64,000 nucleotides of DNA, from NCBI RefSeq assembly GCF_011039135.1, contig NZ_JAAKEJ010000001.1, forward strand, positions 620,001 through 684,000. Direction: 5' to 3'. This DNA comes from Desulfovibrio sp. ZJ209. Lineage in GTDB: Bacteria; Desulfobacterota; Desulfovibrionia; Desulfovibrionales; Desulfovibrionaceae. This document shows, one piece after another, positions 7,713 through 16,476 of this stretch (position 1 is the first letter of the stretch; each line of letters starts with the position of its first letter). A program made the position numbers and the translations under genes. The notes beneath the pieces were generated by a model. The model searched no databases. It was not told the origin of the DNA and saw only the letters and a program-made list of their open reading frames with translations.

Positions 7713-8171
7713 TTACTTCTTGGCGGCAAGGCGCGGCGCGATGAGCTCATACCAGATGACGCTCATGACCGGCCGCTGCAGATCCTTGGGATGGGCCGCA
7801 TACCATTCGTCGATCATCTTGATGGCGTCGGCGCGCGAAACGTTGGCAAAGGCCTCCATCCAGCCCTTTTCAAAGGGCGAGAGGGTGTAGACGGGCTTTT
7901 TGCCGGCCTTGGTGGCATTTTCCGCCATCTTGGCGTTGACGAAATATTCCACCGTCACGGCCGAGTCGATGCCGAACAGATAGGCTTTCTTGTCGGACTC
8001 GGAGGTATTGACCCAGATTTCCCCGGTGAACTGGTCGACGGGGTTGCCGGCGGCGTTCATGGCTGGGGCAGCCGCGCTGCTATCGGCCGGGGCCGGGGCC
8101 GCGGCCTGCGCGGCGGCGCATGTCAGGGCGAGAACCAGTGCCAGACCAAGGCGCAAAAGCGATTTTTTCAC
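7713..8171 (-). CDS. Secreted hypothetical protein
   Basis: 152 residues from a GTG at 8171 with an AAGGAG Shine-Dalgarno. Signal peptide KKSLLRLGLALVLALTCAAA with AQA-A cleavage, then an Ala/Pro linker. The mature domain has VDQFTGEIWVNTSESDKKAYLFG and YFVNAKMAENATKAGKK, mostly helical, ending in basic residues. It resembles secreted Desulfovibrio proteins of unknown role; I recognise no catalytic motif. A strong promoter (8244-8273) lies upstream, and the glycine-zipper lipoprotein follows 48 bases downstream, possibly in one transcript. Confidence 0.7.
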   Translation of the reverse strand: MKKSLLRLGLALVLALTCAAAQAAAPAPADSSAAAPAMNAAGNPVDQFTGEIWVNTSESDKKAYLFGIDSAVTVEYFVNAKMAENATKAGKKPVYTLSPFEKGWMEAFANVSRADAIKMIDEWYAAHPKDLQRPVMSVIWYELIAPRLAAKK

Positions 8172-8243
8172 ACGAGGCTCCTTTGCGTTATCTCGACGGC
8201 CGCACAGCGGCTGCCGGCGGCGGGAGCGCGCGCTCCTGAAACG

Positions 8244-8273
8244 AGTATAGCCGGAACTTCCTTGAACAATCAA
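8244..8273 (-). promoter_or_regulatory. Predicted promoter of the secreted protein at 7713
   Basis: Minus-strand TTGATT (8268-8273), 18-base spacer, TATACT (8244-8249). The -35 lies in a CCTTGA-TTGT-TCAAGG inverted repeat (8260-8275) that could be an operator. The rest of the 8172-8491 gap has a GC-rich stem (CGTGCCGG/CCGGCACG near 8282-8307) without a T run and no convincing ORF. Confidence 0.55.
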
Positions 8274-8491
8274 GGTTTTTCCGTGCCGGAACCATTCACC
8301 GGCACGGCACGGGAGTCTACTCCACGGGGCGCTAGCTTGCAGGGGGCGCCTCCCACCCCTGTTGCCCCTTTGACGCCCCGCGGCATTTGTGGCATGGATT
8401 TGTCAGGCGGTTCACCGCAATCCTGCGGATTCCCGAAGAAAAATTCCCACCACATACACCGGGGCGTCGATGTCGTCCCTCTGGAGAAACC

Positions 8492-10912
8492 ATGCCGGAA
8501 AACGACACCACCATGGAAGAAGAACAGAGCAGCAGCGCGCAGCCAGCCCCCGAGGGCGGCGAAACAGCCGCGGCCCAAAAAACCGAGGATGTCTTCACCT
8601 TTCGCCGCATGAGCGGCCTTGACCAGGCCATCCTGCAAACCGACTGGGAGTGGCGCAACCTCGCGAGCCTCGACCAGAAACTGTGGATGGCCATGAGCTG
8701 CCCCACGCACGGGCTGGAGTTCGACACAAGGACGCTCGAGCTGCTCGACCCGGACAAGGATGGCCGCATCCGCTCTGCCGACATCCTGGCGGCCGTTGCC
8801 TGGGTGTGTGACAGGGTGAAGCATCCGGCAAAGCTCAGGGAAGGCGGAGAGGCGATGCCCCTCGACAACCTGCGCGATGACACGGACGCCGGCAAGGAAT
8901 TGCTCGCCGCCGCCAAGCTCACCCTTGAAAAAAGTGGCGCCGCGGACGCGCAGGAGGTCACCCCGGCGCAGATCGAGGCCGTGCTTGCCGAAGCCGAGGG
9001 CTATGCGTTCAATGGCGATGGCATCGTGCCCGTCTCTTCCGTGCCTGAGGCCGACGAGGACCTCGCCGAGTATGTGCGCGCGGCCCTCGCCGTGGTCGGC
9101 GCCAGGAAGGACGCCTCGGGCAAGCCGGGGCTCGATGCGGAACTCGCGGACGAATTTGCAAAACGGCTTGAGGCCACGCGTGACTTCCGCGCGCGGGTGG
9201 CCGGGGCGGCACTCCCCCTCGGCGAGGCGACGGCGGCGGCATGGACGTTGCTCACGCGCCTCGGGCCCAAGATCGACGACTATTTCAACCGCTGCCGCAT
9301 GGCCGATTTCGCGCCCGGCACCCTCGCCGCGCTCAATGAGGACACGGCCCTCGCCAACGCGGGGCTGGGCCCGGACGGCATCAGCCCCGACCAGAATGGG
9401 GAGCTCATCAAGGAGAACCTTGCGGCCACGCTCGTGCGCATGCCGCTGGCCCGCGTGGAGGCGCGCAAGCCGCTGCCGCTCAACCAGGGCCTCAACCCGG
9501 CGTGGCTCGCCGACGTAAAGGAATTTTGCAGCCTGCTCGCGCCGCTCCTCTCCAAGGGCGCCCAGACCCAAGACCTGACCGAGGAGGAATGGGCAAAGAT
9601 CAAGGCCGGCTTTGCCTCCTATGCCGGCGCGCTGGAAAGCAAGCCGGTCTATGACCTGCCGCCGGCTGACGCCAGCCGGCTGGAGCTGCCCGACCTTGCG
9701 CCGCTGGCCTTCGCGCCCGCCGATGACCCGCTCAAGCGGGTTTGGATGCCTGTCACGCCCAACGAGAACCTGGACAAGCTGGATGACGCCCAGATCGCCC
9801 GCTTCCTGGATGCCGCCACGCGCAAGGCCTTCGCGGACCTGGCGCAAAAAGACCTGGCTGCCCCGAAAATGGCCGCCATCCAAGACCTGGACAAGCTGGC
9901 CCTCTTCCATGCGCATCTCTATACACTGCTGATGAACTTCGTTTCGTTCATCGACTTTTACGAGCCCAGCAAGCGTGCCATTTTCCAGTCCGGCACCCTC
10001 TATCTCGACAGCCGGGAGTGCCGCCTGTGCGTGCCCGTGGGCGACCTTGAGACCCATGTGCGCCTTGCCGCGCAAAGCCACCTGTGCCTGATTTATTGCG
10101 ACATCCAACGCACCGAGCAGGACGGCGCCGTGTCCACCGGGTCCATCTCGGCCGCGCTCACGGCGGGCGACCTCGCCGCGCTCATCGACGGCCGCCACGG
10201 CCTGTTCATCGACAATCATGGCAAGGAATGGGATTCGGTCATCACCAAGGTGGTGCACAATCCCATCAGCCTGCGTGAGGCAATGTGGGCGCCCTATATC
10301 CGCATCTCCAACCTCATCAGCGAGCAGGTACACAAGTTCCTCGCCGCCAAGGAGGAAAGCGTCAGCAAGGCCAGCGCCGAGGCCGTGGCCTCGGCGGCGG
10401 CAAAACCGGCGGAAGCCAAGCCGCCCTTCGATTTCGCCAAGGGCGCCGGCATCTTCGCAGCCGTCAGTGTGGCCCTCAGCGTGCTCAGCGCGGCCTTTGC
10501 CTATATCGCCAATTCGCTGGCCTCACTCGGCTGGTGGTGGCCGCTGGCCCTGGTCGGGGTGTTCATCTGCATTTCCGGGCCCTCGGTGATCATCGCCTGG
10601 TTCAAGCTCAGGCGCCGGAGCCTCGGGCCCCTGCTGGACGCTTCCGGCTGGGCCGTCAACCAGGGCGCGCCCATCAACCTTGTCATGGGCCAGACCCTGA
10701 CCAGCGTCGGCAAGATGCCACCGCATGCCAGAAGGAACATGGACGACCCCTACAAGCTGACCGCCCGCATGCGCAAGACGCGCAACAGGATAAAGTTCTG
10801 GTTCTGGTTCCTCTTTATCCTGGCGCTCGCCATCGGCACCTTCGCCCTGTATTGTCACTGGTTCGGCCTGCCCGCGTGGCTGGCTGGCCTGCTCGCCCAC
10901 AAGCCGGCCTAG
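8492..10912 (+). CDS. Large EF-hand membrane protein of unknown function
   Basis: 806 residues from the ATG at 8492 (Shine-Dalgarno GGAG). A disordered acidic N-terminus precedes a canonical EF-hand calcium loop, DPDKDGRIRSAD at residues 86-97, with Asp at positions 1, 3, 5 and 12 and Gly at 6. A second, partial NGDGIVPVSS loop lies further on. The middle 500 residues are helical with many Ala/Leu/Asp and no enzyme motif. Near the C-terminus are two close membrane helices (GIFAAVSVALSVLSAAFAYI and WWWPLALVGVFICISG) and a third at the end (FWFWFLFILALAIGTFALY). A membrane-anchored calcium-responsive scaffold is a guess. It is a single-gene transcript with its own terminator. Confidence 0.75.
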   Translation: MPENDTTMEEEQSSSAQPAPEGGETAAAQKTEDVFTFRRMSGLDQAILQTDWEWRNLASLDQKLWMAMSCPTHGLEFDTRTLELLDPDKDGRIRSADILAAVAWVCDRVKHPAKLREGGEAMPLDNLRDDTDAGKELLAAAKLTLEKSGAADAQEVTPAQIEAVLAEAEGYAFNGDGIVPVSSVPEADEDLAEYVRAALAVVGARKDASGKPGLDAELADEFAKRLEATRDFRARVAGAALPLGEATAAAWTLLTRLGPKIDDYFNRCRMADFAPGTLAALNEDTALANAGLGPDGISPDQNGELIKENLAATLVRMPLARVEARKPLPLNQGLNPAWLADVKEFCSLLAPLLSKGAQTQDLTEEEWAKIKAGFASYAGALESKPVYDLPPADASRLELPDLAPLAFAPADDPLKRVWMPVTPNENLDKLDDAQIARFLDAATRKAFADLAQKDLAAPKMAAIQDLDKLALFHAHLYTLLMNFVSFIDFYEPSKRAIFQSGTLYLDSRECRLCVPVGDLETHVRLAAQSHLCLIYCDIQRTEQDGAVSTGSISAALTAGDLAALIDGRHGLFIDNHGKEWDSVITKVVHNPISLREAMWAPYIRISNLISEQVHKFLAAKEESVSKASAEAVASAAAKPAEAKPPFDFAKGAGIFAAVSVALSVLSAAFAYIANSLASLGWWWPLALVGVFICISGPSVIIAWFKLRRRSLGPLLDASGWAVNQGAPINLVMGQTLTSVGKMPPHARRNMDDPYKLTARMRKTRNRIKFWFWFLFILALAIGTFALYCHWFGLPAWLAGLLAHKPA

Positions 10913-10955
10913 GCTTGCGTGCATGGGGCGCCTTGACGACGCTCCCGGTTTAACC

Positions 10956-10985
10956 AGAAAACCTCCCGCCAGCGGGAGGTTTTCT
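10956..10985 (+). terminator. Terminator of the EF-hand gene
   Basis: AGAAAACCTCCCGC pairs with GCGGGAGGTTTTCT around a short CA loop. The 3' arm itself provides the T tract. Confidence 0.75.
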
Positions 10986-10993
10986 GCAGAGAA

Positions 10994-11021
10994 AAGGGGC
11001 TGCCGGCAACGGCAGCCCCTT
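10994..11021 (-). terminator. Terminator of tRNA-Ser
   Basis: AAGGGGCTGCCG pairs with CGGCAGCCCCTT. On the minus strand it is followed by TTTTCTCTG, 12 bases past the tRNA 3' end. Confidence 0.75.
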
Positions 11022-11033
11022 AAGACACTCGTG

Positions 11034-11122
11034 TGGCGGAGAGGGGGAGATTCGAACTCCCGGTGGTGTTACCCACACACGATTTCCAATCGTGCTCCTT
11101 AGACCAGCTCGGACACCTCTCC
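11034..11122 (-). tRNA. tRNA-Ser (GGA)
   Basis: 89-nt class II tRNA on the minus strand starting GGAGAGG and ending CCTCTCC, discriminator G and encoded CCA. The anticodon loop TTGGAAA sits in stem ACGAT/ATCGT and gives anticodon GGA (UCC/UCU codons). A long variable arm follows, as expected for serine tRNAs. Confidence 0.95.
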
Positions 11123-11152
11123 GTGAACTGTTCCCGGCAGCAGGAACGCTGT

Positions 11153-11181
11153 TATTTACACCAGTTCACGCAGGAACGCAA
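11153..11181 (-). promoter_or_regulatory. Predicted promoter of tRNA-Ser
   Basis: Minus-strand TTGCGT (11176-11181), 17-base spacer, TAAATA (11153-11158). A perfect 8-bp inverted repeat GTGAACTG (11123-11130) / CAGTTCAC (11162-11169) flanks the leader. Confidence 0.5.
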
Positions 11182-11251
11182 GCCTTGCGGCGGCTTCAAA
11201 AAATATGGCTGGCGGGGGACCACTCCCGCAGCGGCGGGGCATGTGCCCCCC

Positions 11252-11431
11252 TCACCACAATTGTTCGGGCTTTTTCCCTTCCGGGGGCGTATCGCCGTTT
11301 TCGCGCCATTTCAGGTGCGCCACGTAGGGCGTACAGGGGCAACGGTGCGCGAAGGGCGTCCCCTTGGTGCCCTTTCTGATGAGCCACGCGAGGGCCGCCA
11401 CCAGCACAATGACAAGAATGCTCCAGAACAT
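11252..11431 (-). CDS. Small single-pass membrane protein
   Basis: 59 residues from the ATG at 11431, Shine-Dalgarno GGAGGC. One transmembrane helix MFWSILVIVLVAALAWLI is followed by a positively charged tail with CPCTPYVAHLKWRENGD, two cysteines and two tryptophans in total. Function unknown. It lies 58 bases after another tiny membrane protein (11490-11627) on the same strand, and the two probably share a transcript. Confidence 0.6.
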   Translation of the reverse strand: MFWSILVIVLVAALAWLIRKGTKGTPFAHRCPCTPYVAHLKWRENGDTPPEGKKPEQLW

Positions 11432-11489
11432 GGATGCCTCCGCACTATTTCCTGACTGCGAACCCGGCAGCGGGGCCAGTTCGTGCCGG

Positions 11490-11627
11490 CTATTCCCCGT
11501 CGTCCTCACGGCGCCCCGGCCGTTCCTCAGGGCGACGGCCGTTCTTGCGCGCCTCGGCACCTTTTTGGAAGGCCCAAAGGCCGAAGAGGGCGAACAGGGC
11601 GATGCCGATGGCGTTAATATAGTCCAT
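11490..11627 (-). CDS. Tiny membrane protein
   Basis: 45 residues from an ATG at 11627 with a GAGGGG Shine-Dalgarno to a TAG at 11490-11492. A single hydrophobic helix MDYINAIGIALFALFGLWAF is followed by a highly charged Arg/Glu-rich tail. This N-in membrane-anchor-plus-charged-tail design is common in small regulatory subunits or assembly factors; no family recognised. It precedes the 59-residue membrane protein and follows fabI on the minus strand. Confidence 0.55.
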   Translation of the reverse strand: MDYINAIGIALFALFGLWAFQKGAEARKNGRRPEERPGRREDDGE

Positions 11628-11728
11628 GGCGTTCCCCTCATCCCGGTCAGGTGGGCGCCCCCACGAGCGTCTTGACGGGCTGATGCCGCTCCCGCTCCAC
11701 TTGACGGGCCATGGGCCGGGTTCGCGCC

Positions 11729-12496
<768 letters not shown>

Positions 12497-12543
12497 AGTT
12501 CCTCCTTTGGCGCTTGGCAGAAGGCTCCGGCGGGGCGCCGGCG

Positions 12544-13425
12544 TCACTTCGTCAGTATGTCGTAGGCTTCCTGGTAGCGTTTTGCGGTGGCGTCGATGAC
12601 ATCCTGGGGCAAGGTGGGGGGCGGCGGCTCCTTGTTCCAGGGCTGGGCGCTGAGCCAGTTGCGCAGGTATTGCTTGTCAAAACTGGGTTGCACCTTGCCC
12701 GGCGCGTAGCTGGCCGCCGGCCAGAAACGCGAGGAATCCGGCGTGAGCACCTCGTCGATAAGGTGCAGGGTGCCGTTGATGAAGCCGAACTCGAACTTCG
12801 TGTCAGCCATGATGATGCCGCGCCTCGCCGCATGGGCGCTCCCCGCATTGTAGAGCTCGAGCGCCAGGGACGAAACTTTCCTTGCGGTCTCGTCGCCAAG
12901 CAGCGCCGCCGCCTGGGCCAGGGTGATGTTTTCATCGTGCTGGCCGAGCTCAGCCTTGGTGGACGGCGTAAAGATGGCCGGTTCAAGCTTGTCCGCCTCG
13001 CGCAGCCCGGCCGGGAGCTTGTGCCCGCAAATCATGCCCGTGGCTTCATAATTTTTGAGGCCCGAGCCGGTGATATAGCCGCGGACGATGCACTCCACGG
13101 GCAGCGGCTCGGCCTTGCGCACGATGACGGCCCGGCCCTCGAGCTCGTCCTTCCACGGGGCGAGCGCCGCGGGGAAGCGGTCCACGTCGCTTTCAAGGAT
13201 GTGGTTGGGGACGATGTCCTCAAACTTGCGCATCCAGTAGAGGGTGAGCTTGTTGAGGATCACGCCCTTGTAAGGAATGGGCTCGGCCATGATGACATCA
13301 AAGGCGGACATGCGGTCAGTGGTCACGATGAGCAGGGTGTCGGCGTCAATTTCATAGATGTCCCGCACCTTGCCCCGCGAACGCAGGGGATAGGCGGTGA
13401 TGTCCGTTTTTGTGACAACTTTCAT
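12544..13425 (-). CDS. purC: Phosphoribosylaminoimidazole-succinocarboxamide synthase
   Basis: 293 residues. The SAICAR synthetase fold starts with SRGKVRDIYEIDADTLLIVTT. The signature ECIVRGYITGSGLKNYE lies near the middle, and IMADTKFEFGFINGTLHLIDE and DSSRFWPA are in the second half. It joins CAIR and aspartate using ATP in purine synthesis. The length matches the longer, yeast-like PurC form rather than the about 237-residue E. coli type. Its ATG is 39 bases after hisD, suggesting hisD-purC-fabI cotranscription. Confidence 0.95.
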   Translation of the reverse strand: MKVVTKTDITAYPLRSRGKVRDIYEIDADTLLIVTTDRMSAFDVIMAEPIPYKGVILNKLTLYWMRKFEDIVPNHILESDVDRFPAALAPWKDELEGRAVIVRKAEPLPVECIVRGYITGSGLKNYEATGMICGHKLPAGLREADKLEPAIFTPSTKAELGQHDENITLAQAAALLGDETARKVSSLALELYNAGSAHAARRGIIMADTKFEFGFINGTLHLIDEVLTPDSSRFWPAASYAPGKVQPSFDKQYLRNWLSAQPWNKEPPPPTLPQDVIDATAKRYQEAYDILTK

Positions 13426-13464
13426 GACTGCTCCTTCCTTGTGTGCCGCGATGGGGCAAGCGCC

Positions 13465-14787
13465 TTATTTCAACAGGGCGCCCCCGCGCTTGCGCCGCGC
13501 CTCCACGGAGCGGGCATGCGCTTCGAGCCCCTCCAGGCGCGCGAGGCCCGTGATGGCCTCGGCATTTTTTTCAAGAAACGCCGGCGACGCCGCGATGATG
13601 CTCGTTTTTTTGCAAAATGTCTGCACGGAGAGCGCGGAGGAAAAACGCGCCGTCCCAAGGGTGGGCAGCACATGGTTGGGCCCCGCGTAATAGTCCCCCA
13701 CGGGCTCAGGGCTGTGCTGCCCAAGGAAGGCCGCGCCCGCGTGCCGGATGTGCGGCAGCATGGCCCACGGGTCACGCGTGCAAATCTCCAGATGCTCCGG
13801 CGCCACGTGGTTGGCGATGGCCACTGCGGTGGAGAGGTCGGGCACCACGGCGATGCAGCCCCAGTCCGTGAGGGAGCGCGAGGCGATCCCGGCGCGCGGG
13901 AGCTCGACGCACTGCCGTTCCAGCTCCTGCGGCAGGCGCTCGGCGAGGCGCGGCGAATCGGTAACGCAGATGGCGCAGGCGAGGGTGTCGTGCTCCGCCT
14001 GGGAGAGCATGTCGGCCGCCACCCAGGCGGCATTGGCACTGTCATCGGCGAGGATGAGCACCTCGCTCGGGCCCGCGATCATGTCGATGCCCACCATGCC
14101 CTGCAAGAGGCGCTTGGCCGTGGTGACATAGATGTTGCCCGGGCCCGCGATAACATCCACGCGGGCCACGCTTTCCGTGCCGAAGGCCAGCGCCGCGATG
14201 CTCCATGCGCCGCCCACGCGGTAGACCTCCTCGATGTCGAGGAGGTGCGCCGCGGCAAGCAGGTGAGGGTCCACGCTGCCGTCGGCGCGCGGGGGGGTGC
14301 AGATGGCGAGCCGCGGCACCCCGGCCACCTGTGCGGGGATGGCGTTCATGAGCAGGCTCGAGATGAGCGGCGTATTGCCACCCTTGCCCCCGGGCACATA
14401 GAGGCCCACCGCGTCCACCGGGAGCACGCGCTGGCCTAAGATGGTGCCGTCCGGGCGCGTCACGAACCACGAGCGGTCCATCTGCGCTTCATGGAAGGTG
14501 CGGATATTGGCCGCGGCGCCGTAAATATATTCCCGGCTTTCCACCGGGACGGAGGCCGCGGCCCGCGCGATCTCCTGCTGGCTCACCCGGACGGGCAGGG
14601 TGAATTCCGGGGAGTCGAACTTTCGGGTGTAGTCCACAAGGGCGGCGTCGCCGTGCTCGCGTACAGTGGCGATGATCTCGCGCACGGCGGTCTCCACGCC
14701 AGCGTCGGGCGTGGTGCGGCCGGCGAGCCACGCGGAGGCCTGGGCCCAGTCTTTTTCATTCTGGATGTGGAGCAGGCGGCATGTCAT
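13465..14787 (-). CDS. hisD: Histidinol dehydrogenase
   Basis: 440 residues from the ATG at 14787 with GGAG upstream; the open frame continues upstream without signals. Motifs include VPGGKGGNTPLISSLLMNAI, the nucleotide-region GGAWSIAALAFGTESV, DMIAGPSEVLILAD, and the catalytic/zinc segment SQAEHDTLA with HVAPEHLEI. It oxidises L-histidinol to histidine in two NAD-dependent steps, the last steps of the pathway. No other his gene is adjacent. Divergent from grpE. Confidence 0.96.
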   Translation of the reverse strand: MTCRLLHIQNEKDWAQASAWLAGRTTPDAGVETAVREIIATVREHGDAALVDYTRKFDSPEFTLPVRVSQQEIARAAASVPVESREYIYGAAANIRTFHEAQMDRSWFVTRPDGTILGQRVLPVDAVGLYVPGGKGGNTPLISSLLMNAIPAQVAGVPRLAICTPPRADGSVDPHLLAAAHLLDIEEVYRVGGAWSIAALAFGTESVARVDVIAGPGNIYVTTAKRLLQGMVGIDMIAGPSEVLILADDSANAAWVAADMLSQAEHDTLACAICVTDSPRLAERLPQELERQCVELPRAGIASRSLTDWGCIAVVPDLSTAVAIANHVAPEHLEICTRDPWAMLPHIRHAGAAFLGQHSPEPVGDYYAGPNHVLPTLGTARFSSALSVQTFCKKTSIIAASPAFLEKNAEAITGLARLEGLEAHARSVEARRKRGGALLK

Positions 14788-14871
14788 GGATGGTCTCCTC
14801 GCATCGTGCAAGTGGTGTACAGGAATGCCGGGCGAATGTCGAGCCGCGCGCCGCCTTTGGGCGGCCCCATC

Positions 14872-14900
14872 TTGACACTGGCTCCGCTCAAACGTACCAC
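14872..14900 (+). promoter_or_regulatory. Predicted promoter of grpE
   Basis: TTGACA (14872-14877), 17-base spacer, TACCAC (14895-14900). No convincing CIRCE element or sigma-32 pattern is visible in the 179-base gap. Confidence 0.45.
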
Positions 14901-14966
14901 AATGGCAACGCGCCGCGGGCCGGGCGCTTCCCCGGCCGGCGCATCCAGCCATGAGGAGGAACCAAG

Positions 14967-15638
14967 ATGCGTCACAAGATGCACCCTTATTATAGCGCAC
15001 ACTCCCCGCATGAGGCACGGCGCCATGAGGCGGAGCGGGAGATGGAGCGCCCCGATGCCGCCATGGAGGACGCCCCCTTCGGCGCGCCCGGCGATGCCCA
15101 GGGCGACGATTTGGCCGCCAAGGCCGACGCCGTGCGCGACGTGTCGGAGGGCGCCGAAAAAGAGGACGCCCCGGCGCCTGAAGCCACGCCCGCGGACGAC
15201 GAGGCGCTGGCCCGCTGCAAGTCTGAGATGGAAGAACTGCGCCTGCGCACCGCCGCCGAGATGGAAAATTTCAAGAAGCGGCTCACCCGCGAGCATCAGG
15301 AGCAGATGCGCTTCGCGGCGGAGCGGGTTCTCGGCGACCTGTTGCCGAGCCTCGACAACCTTGATCTCGCCCTGCAGTACGGCAGCCAGCACGAGGCCTG
15401 CAAGGACATGCTGCAGGGGGTCTCCATGACGCGCAAGCTCCTTCTGGACGCGCTGGAAAAGAATGGCCTCAAGGCCCTTGGCGAGGTGGGCGAGGAGTTC
15501 AACCCTGAAGTCCATGAAGCCGTTGGCTTTGAGCCCAACCAGGATCTCGCCCCCGGCTCGGTGACGCGTGTCATGCAGCGCGGCTACAAGCTCAATGACC
15601 GGCTGCTCCGCGCCGCCAAGGTGATGATCAACCAGTAG
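14967..15638 (+). CDS. grpE: Nucleotide exchange factor GrpE
   Basis: 223 residues from the ATG at 14967 (Shine-Dalgarno GAGGAGG). An acidic, disordered N-terminus of about 75 residues precedes the long dimerisation helix (ARCKSEMEELRLRTAAEMEN). The conserved core follows (FKKRLTREHQ, LGDLLPSLDNLDLAL) and then the beta wing with FNPEVHEAVG and VTRVMQRGYKLNDRLLRAAKV. It releases ADP from DnaK in the heat-shock chaperone cycle. dnaK and dnaJ are not in the window. Confidence 0.95.
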   Translation: MRHKMHPYYSAHSPHEARRHEAEREMERPDAAMEDAPFGAPGDAQGDDLAAKADAVRDVSEGAEKEDAPAPEATPADDEALARCKSEMEELRLRTAAEMENFKKRLTREHQEQMRFAAERVLGDLLPSLDNLDLALQYGSQHEACKDMLQGVSMTRKLLLDALEKNGLKALGEVGEEFNPEVHEAVGFEPNQDLAPGSVTRVMQRGYKLNDRLLRAAKVMINQ

Positions 15639-15729
15639 TCCCGGCAGCAGCCCTGGCCGGCGAAGGCCCGCGCAATGGTGGACATTCGCCGCACGTTCCA
15701 GTAGGAACAGCTTTTTACGGCGCCCGGCG

Positions 15730-15769
15730 CGCATGGCTGGCCCCGCTACATGCAAGGGCCGGCCATGCG
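15730..15769. other. Strong intergenic hairpin between grpE and argA-like
   Basis: CGCATGGCTGGCC (15730-15742) pairs with GGCCGGCCATGCG (15757-15769), 13 pairs with one T:G wobble and a 14-base loop. No T run follows. It may be an attenuator, an mRNA end-stabiliser or a weak terminator for grpE. Confidence 0.45.
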
Positions 15770-15831
15770 CTGGCGGGCGCATTGGCCTTTTTGGCCGTGG
15801 CGTTCACTCTTTCTTTCGCAGGTCCTGCGCC

Positions 15832-16401
15832 ATGCCCGTCGACATCCCCCGCTTTGAGGTTGGAAGCGTTCCTTCCACTGTTCCCACCACTGTTCCCGAA
15901 GTGCGCCTCACGGCGGACACGAAGCTCGAGATCCGCCCGGCGCGTGTGTCCGACGTGCATGGCATGTCGGCGCTCATCAACCAGTATGCGTCCTCCAATG
16001 TCATGCTGGCGCGTGGCCCGCAGTATCTCTACCAGCATATCCAGGACTACATGGTGGTGACGGCGCCCTCGGCGGAAAACGGCGCCGAGACGGTGGTCGC
16101 CTGCGGCGCCCTGCATGTGCTCTGGGCGGACCTCGCCGAGATTCGCTCCATCGCGGTGCACCAGTCCTGCCAGGACAGGGGCCTCGGGCGCAGCCTCGTG
16201 GCCGCCCTGGTGGAGCGCTGCCGCGACCTTGGCATCCCGCGGGTCTTCGTGTTCACGCTGGTGGCCTCGTTTTTCCGCAATTGCGGCTTCAGGGAATTTG
16301 AGCGCGAGAACCTGCCCCCCATCGTCTGGGTGGAGTGCAGCAAGTGCCCCAAGTTCTACCGCTGTGACGAAATCGGCATGATCCGCTCCCTCACGGCCTG
16401 A
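15832..16401 (+). CDS. Short ArgA-type N-acetyltransferase (probable N-acetylglutamate synthase)
   Basis: 189 residues from the ATG at 15832. A GNAT domain runs from about residue 28 (KLEIRPARVSDVHGMSALI) with VVACGALHVLWADLAEIRSI and the acetyl-CoA loop QDRGLGRSLVAAL, then VFTLVASFFRNCGF. These match the short, stand-alone ArgA-like synthases that lack the amino-acid kinase domain. The C-terminus ECSKCPKFYRCDE adds three cysteines that may bind metal or regulate. Placement 75 bases before argF supports a role as first enzyme of arginine synthesis. Confidence 0.8.
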   Translation: MPVDIPRFEVGSVPSTVPTTVPEVRLTADTKLEIRPARVSDVHGMSALINQYASSNVMLARGPQYLYQHIQDYMVVTAPSAENGAETVVACGALHVLWADLAEIRSIAVHQSCQDRGLGRSLVAALVERCRDLGIPRVFVFTLVASFFRNCGFREFERENLPPIVWVECSKCPKFYRCDEIGMIRSLTA

Positions 16402-16476
16402 GAACGCGCCCAAGGCAGCGGCATCGGCACATCACTTCCATTAAATCACAGCCGCCCAAGGCGAGCGGAGCCCTCT

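Noticed and set aside
8278..8310. GC hairpin CGTGCCGG/CCGGCACG as a terminator
   Set aside because: It has no T run in either direction and lies between divergent genes, where no terminator is needed.
8270..10333. A 687-codon open frame on the minus strand
   Set aside because: Antisense to the EF-hand protein gene; composition typical of a shadow frame, and no signal or Shine-Dalgarno.
12514..14439. A 641-codon plus-strand frame across purC and hisD
   Set aside because: Runs through two well-identified genes on the other strand, so it is not coding.
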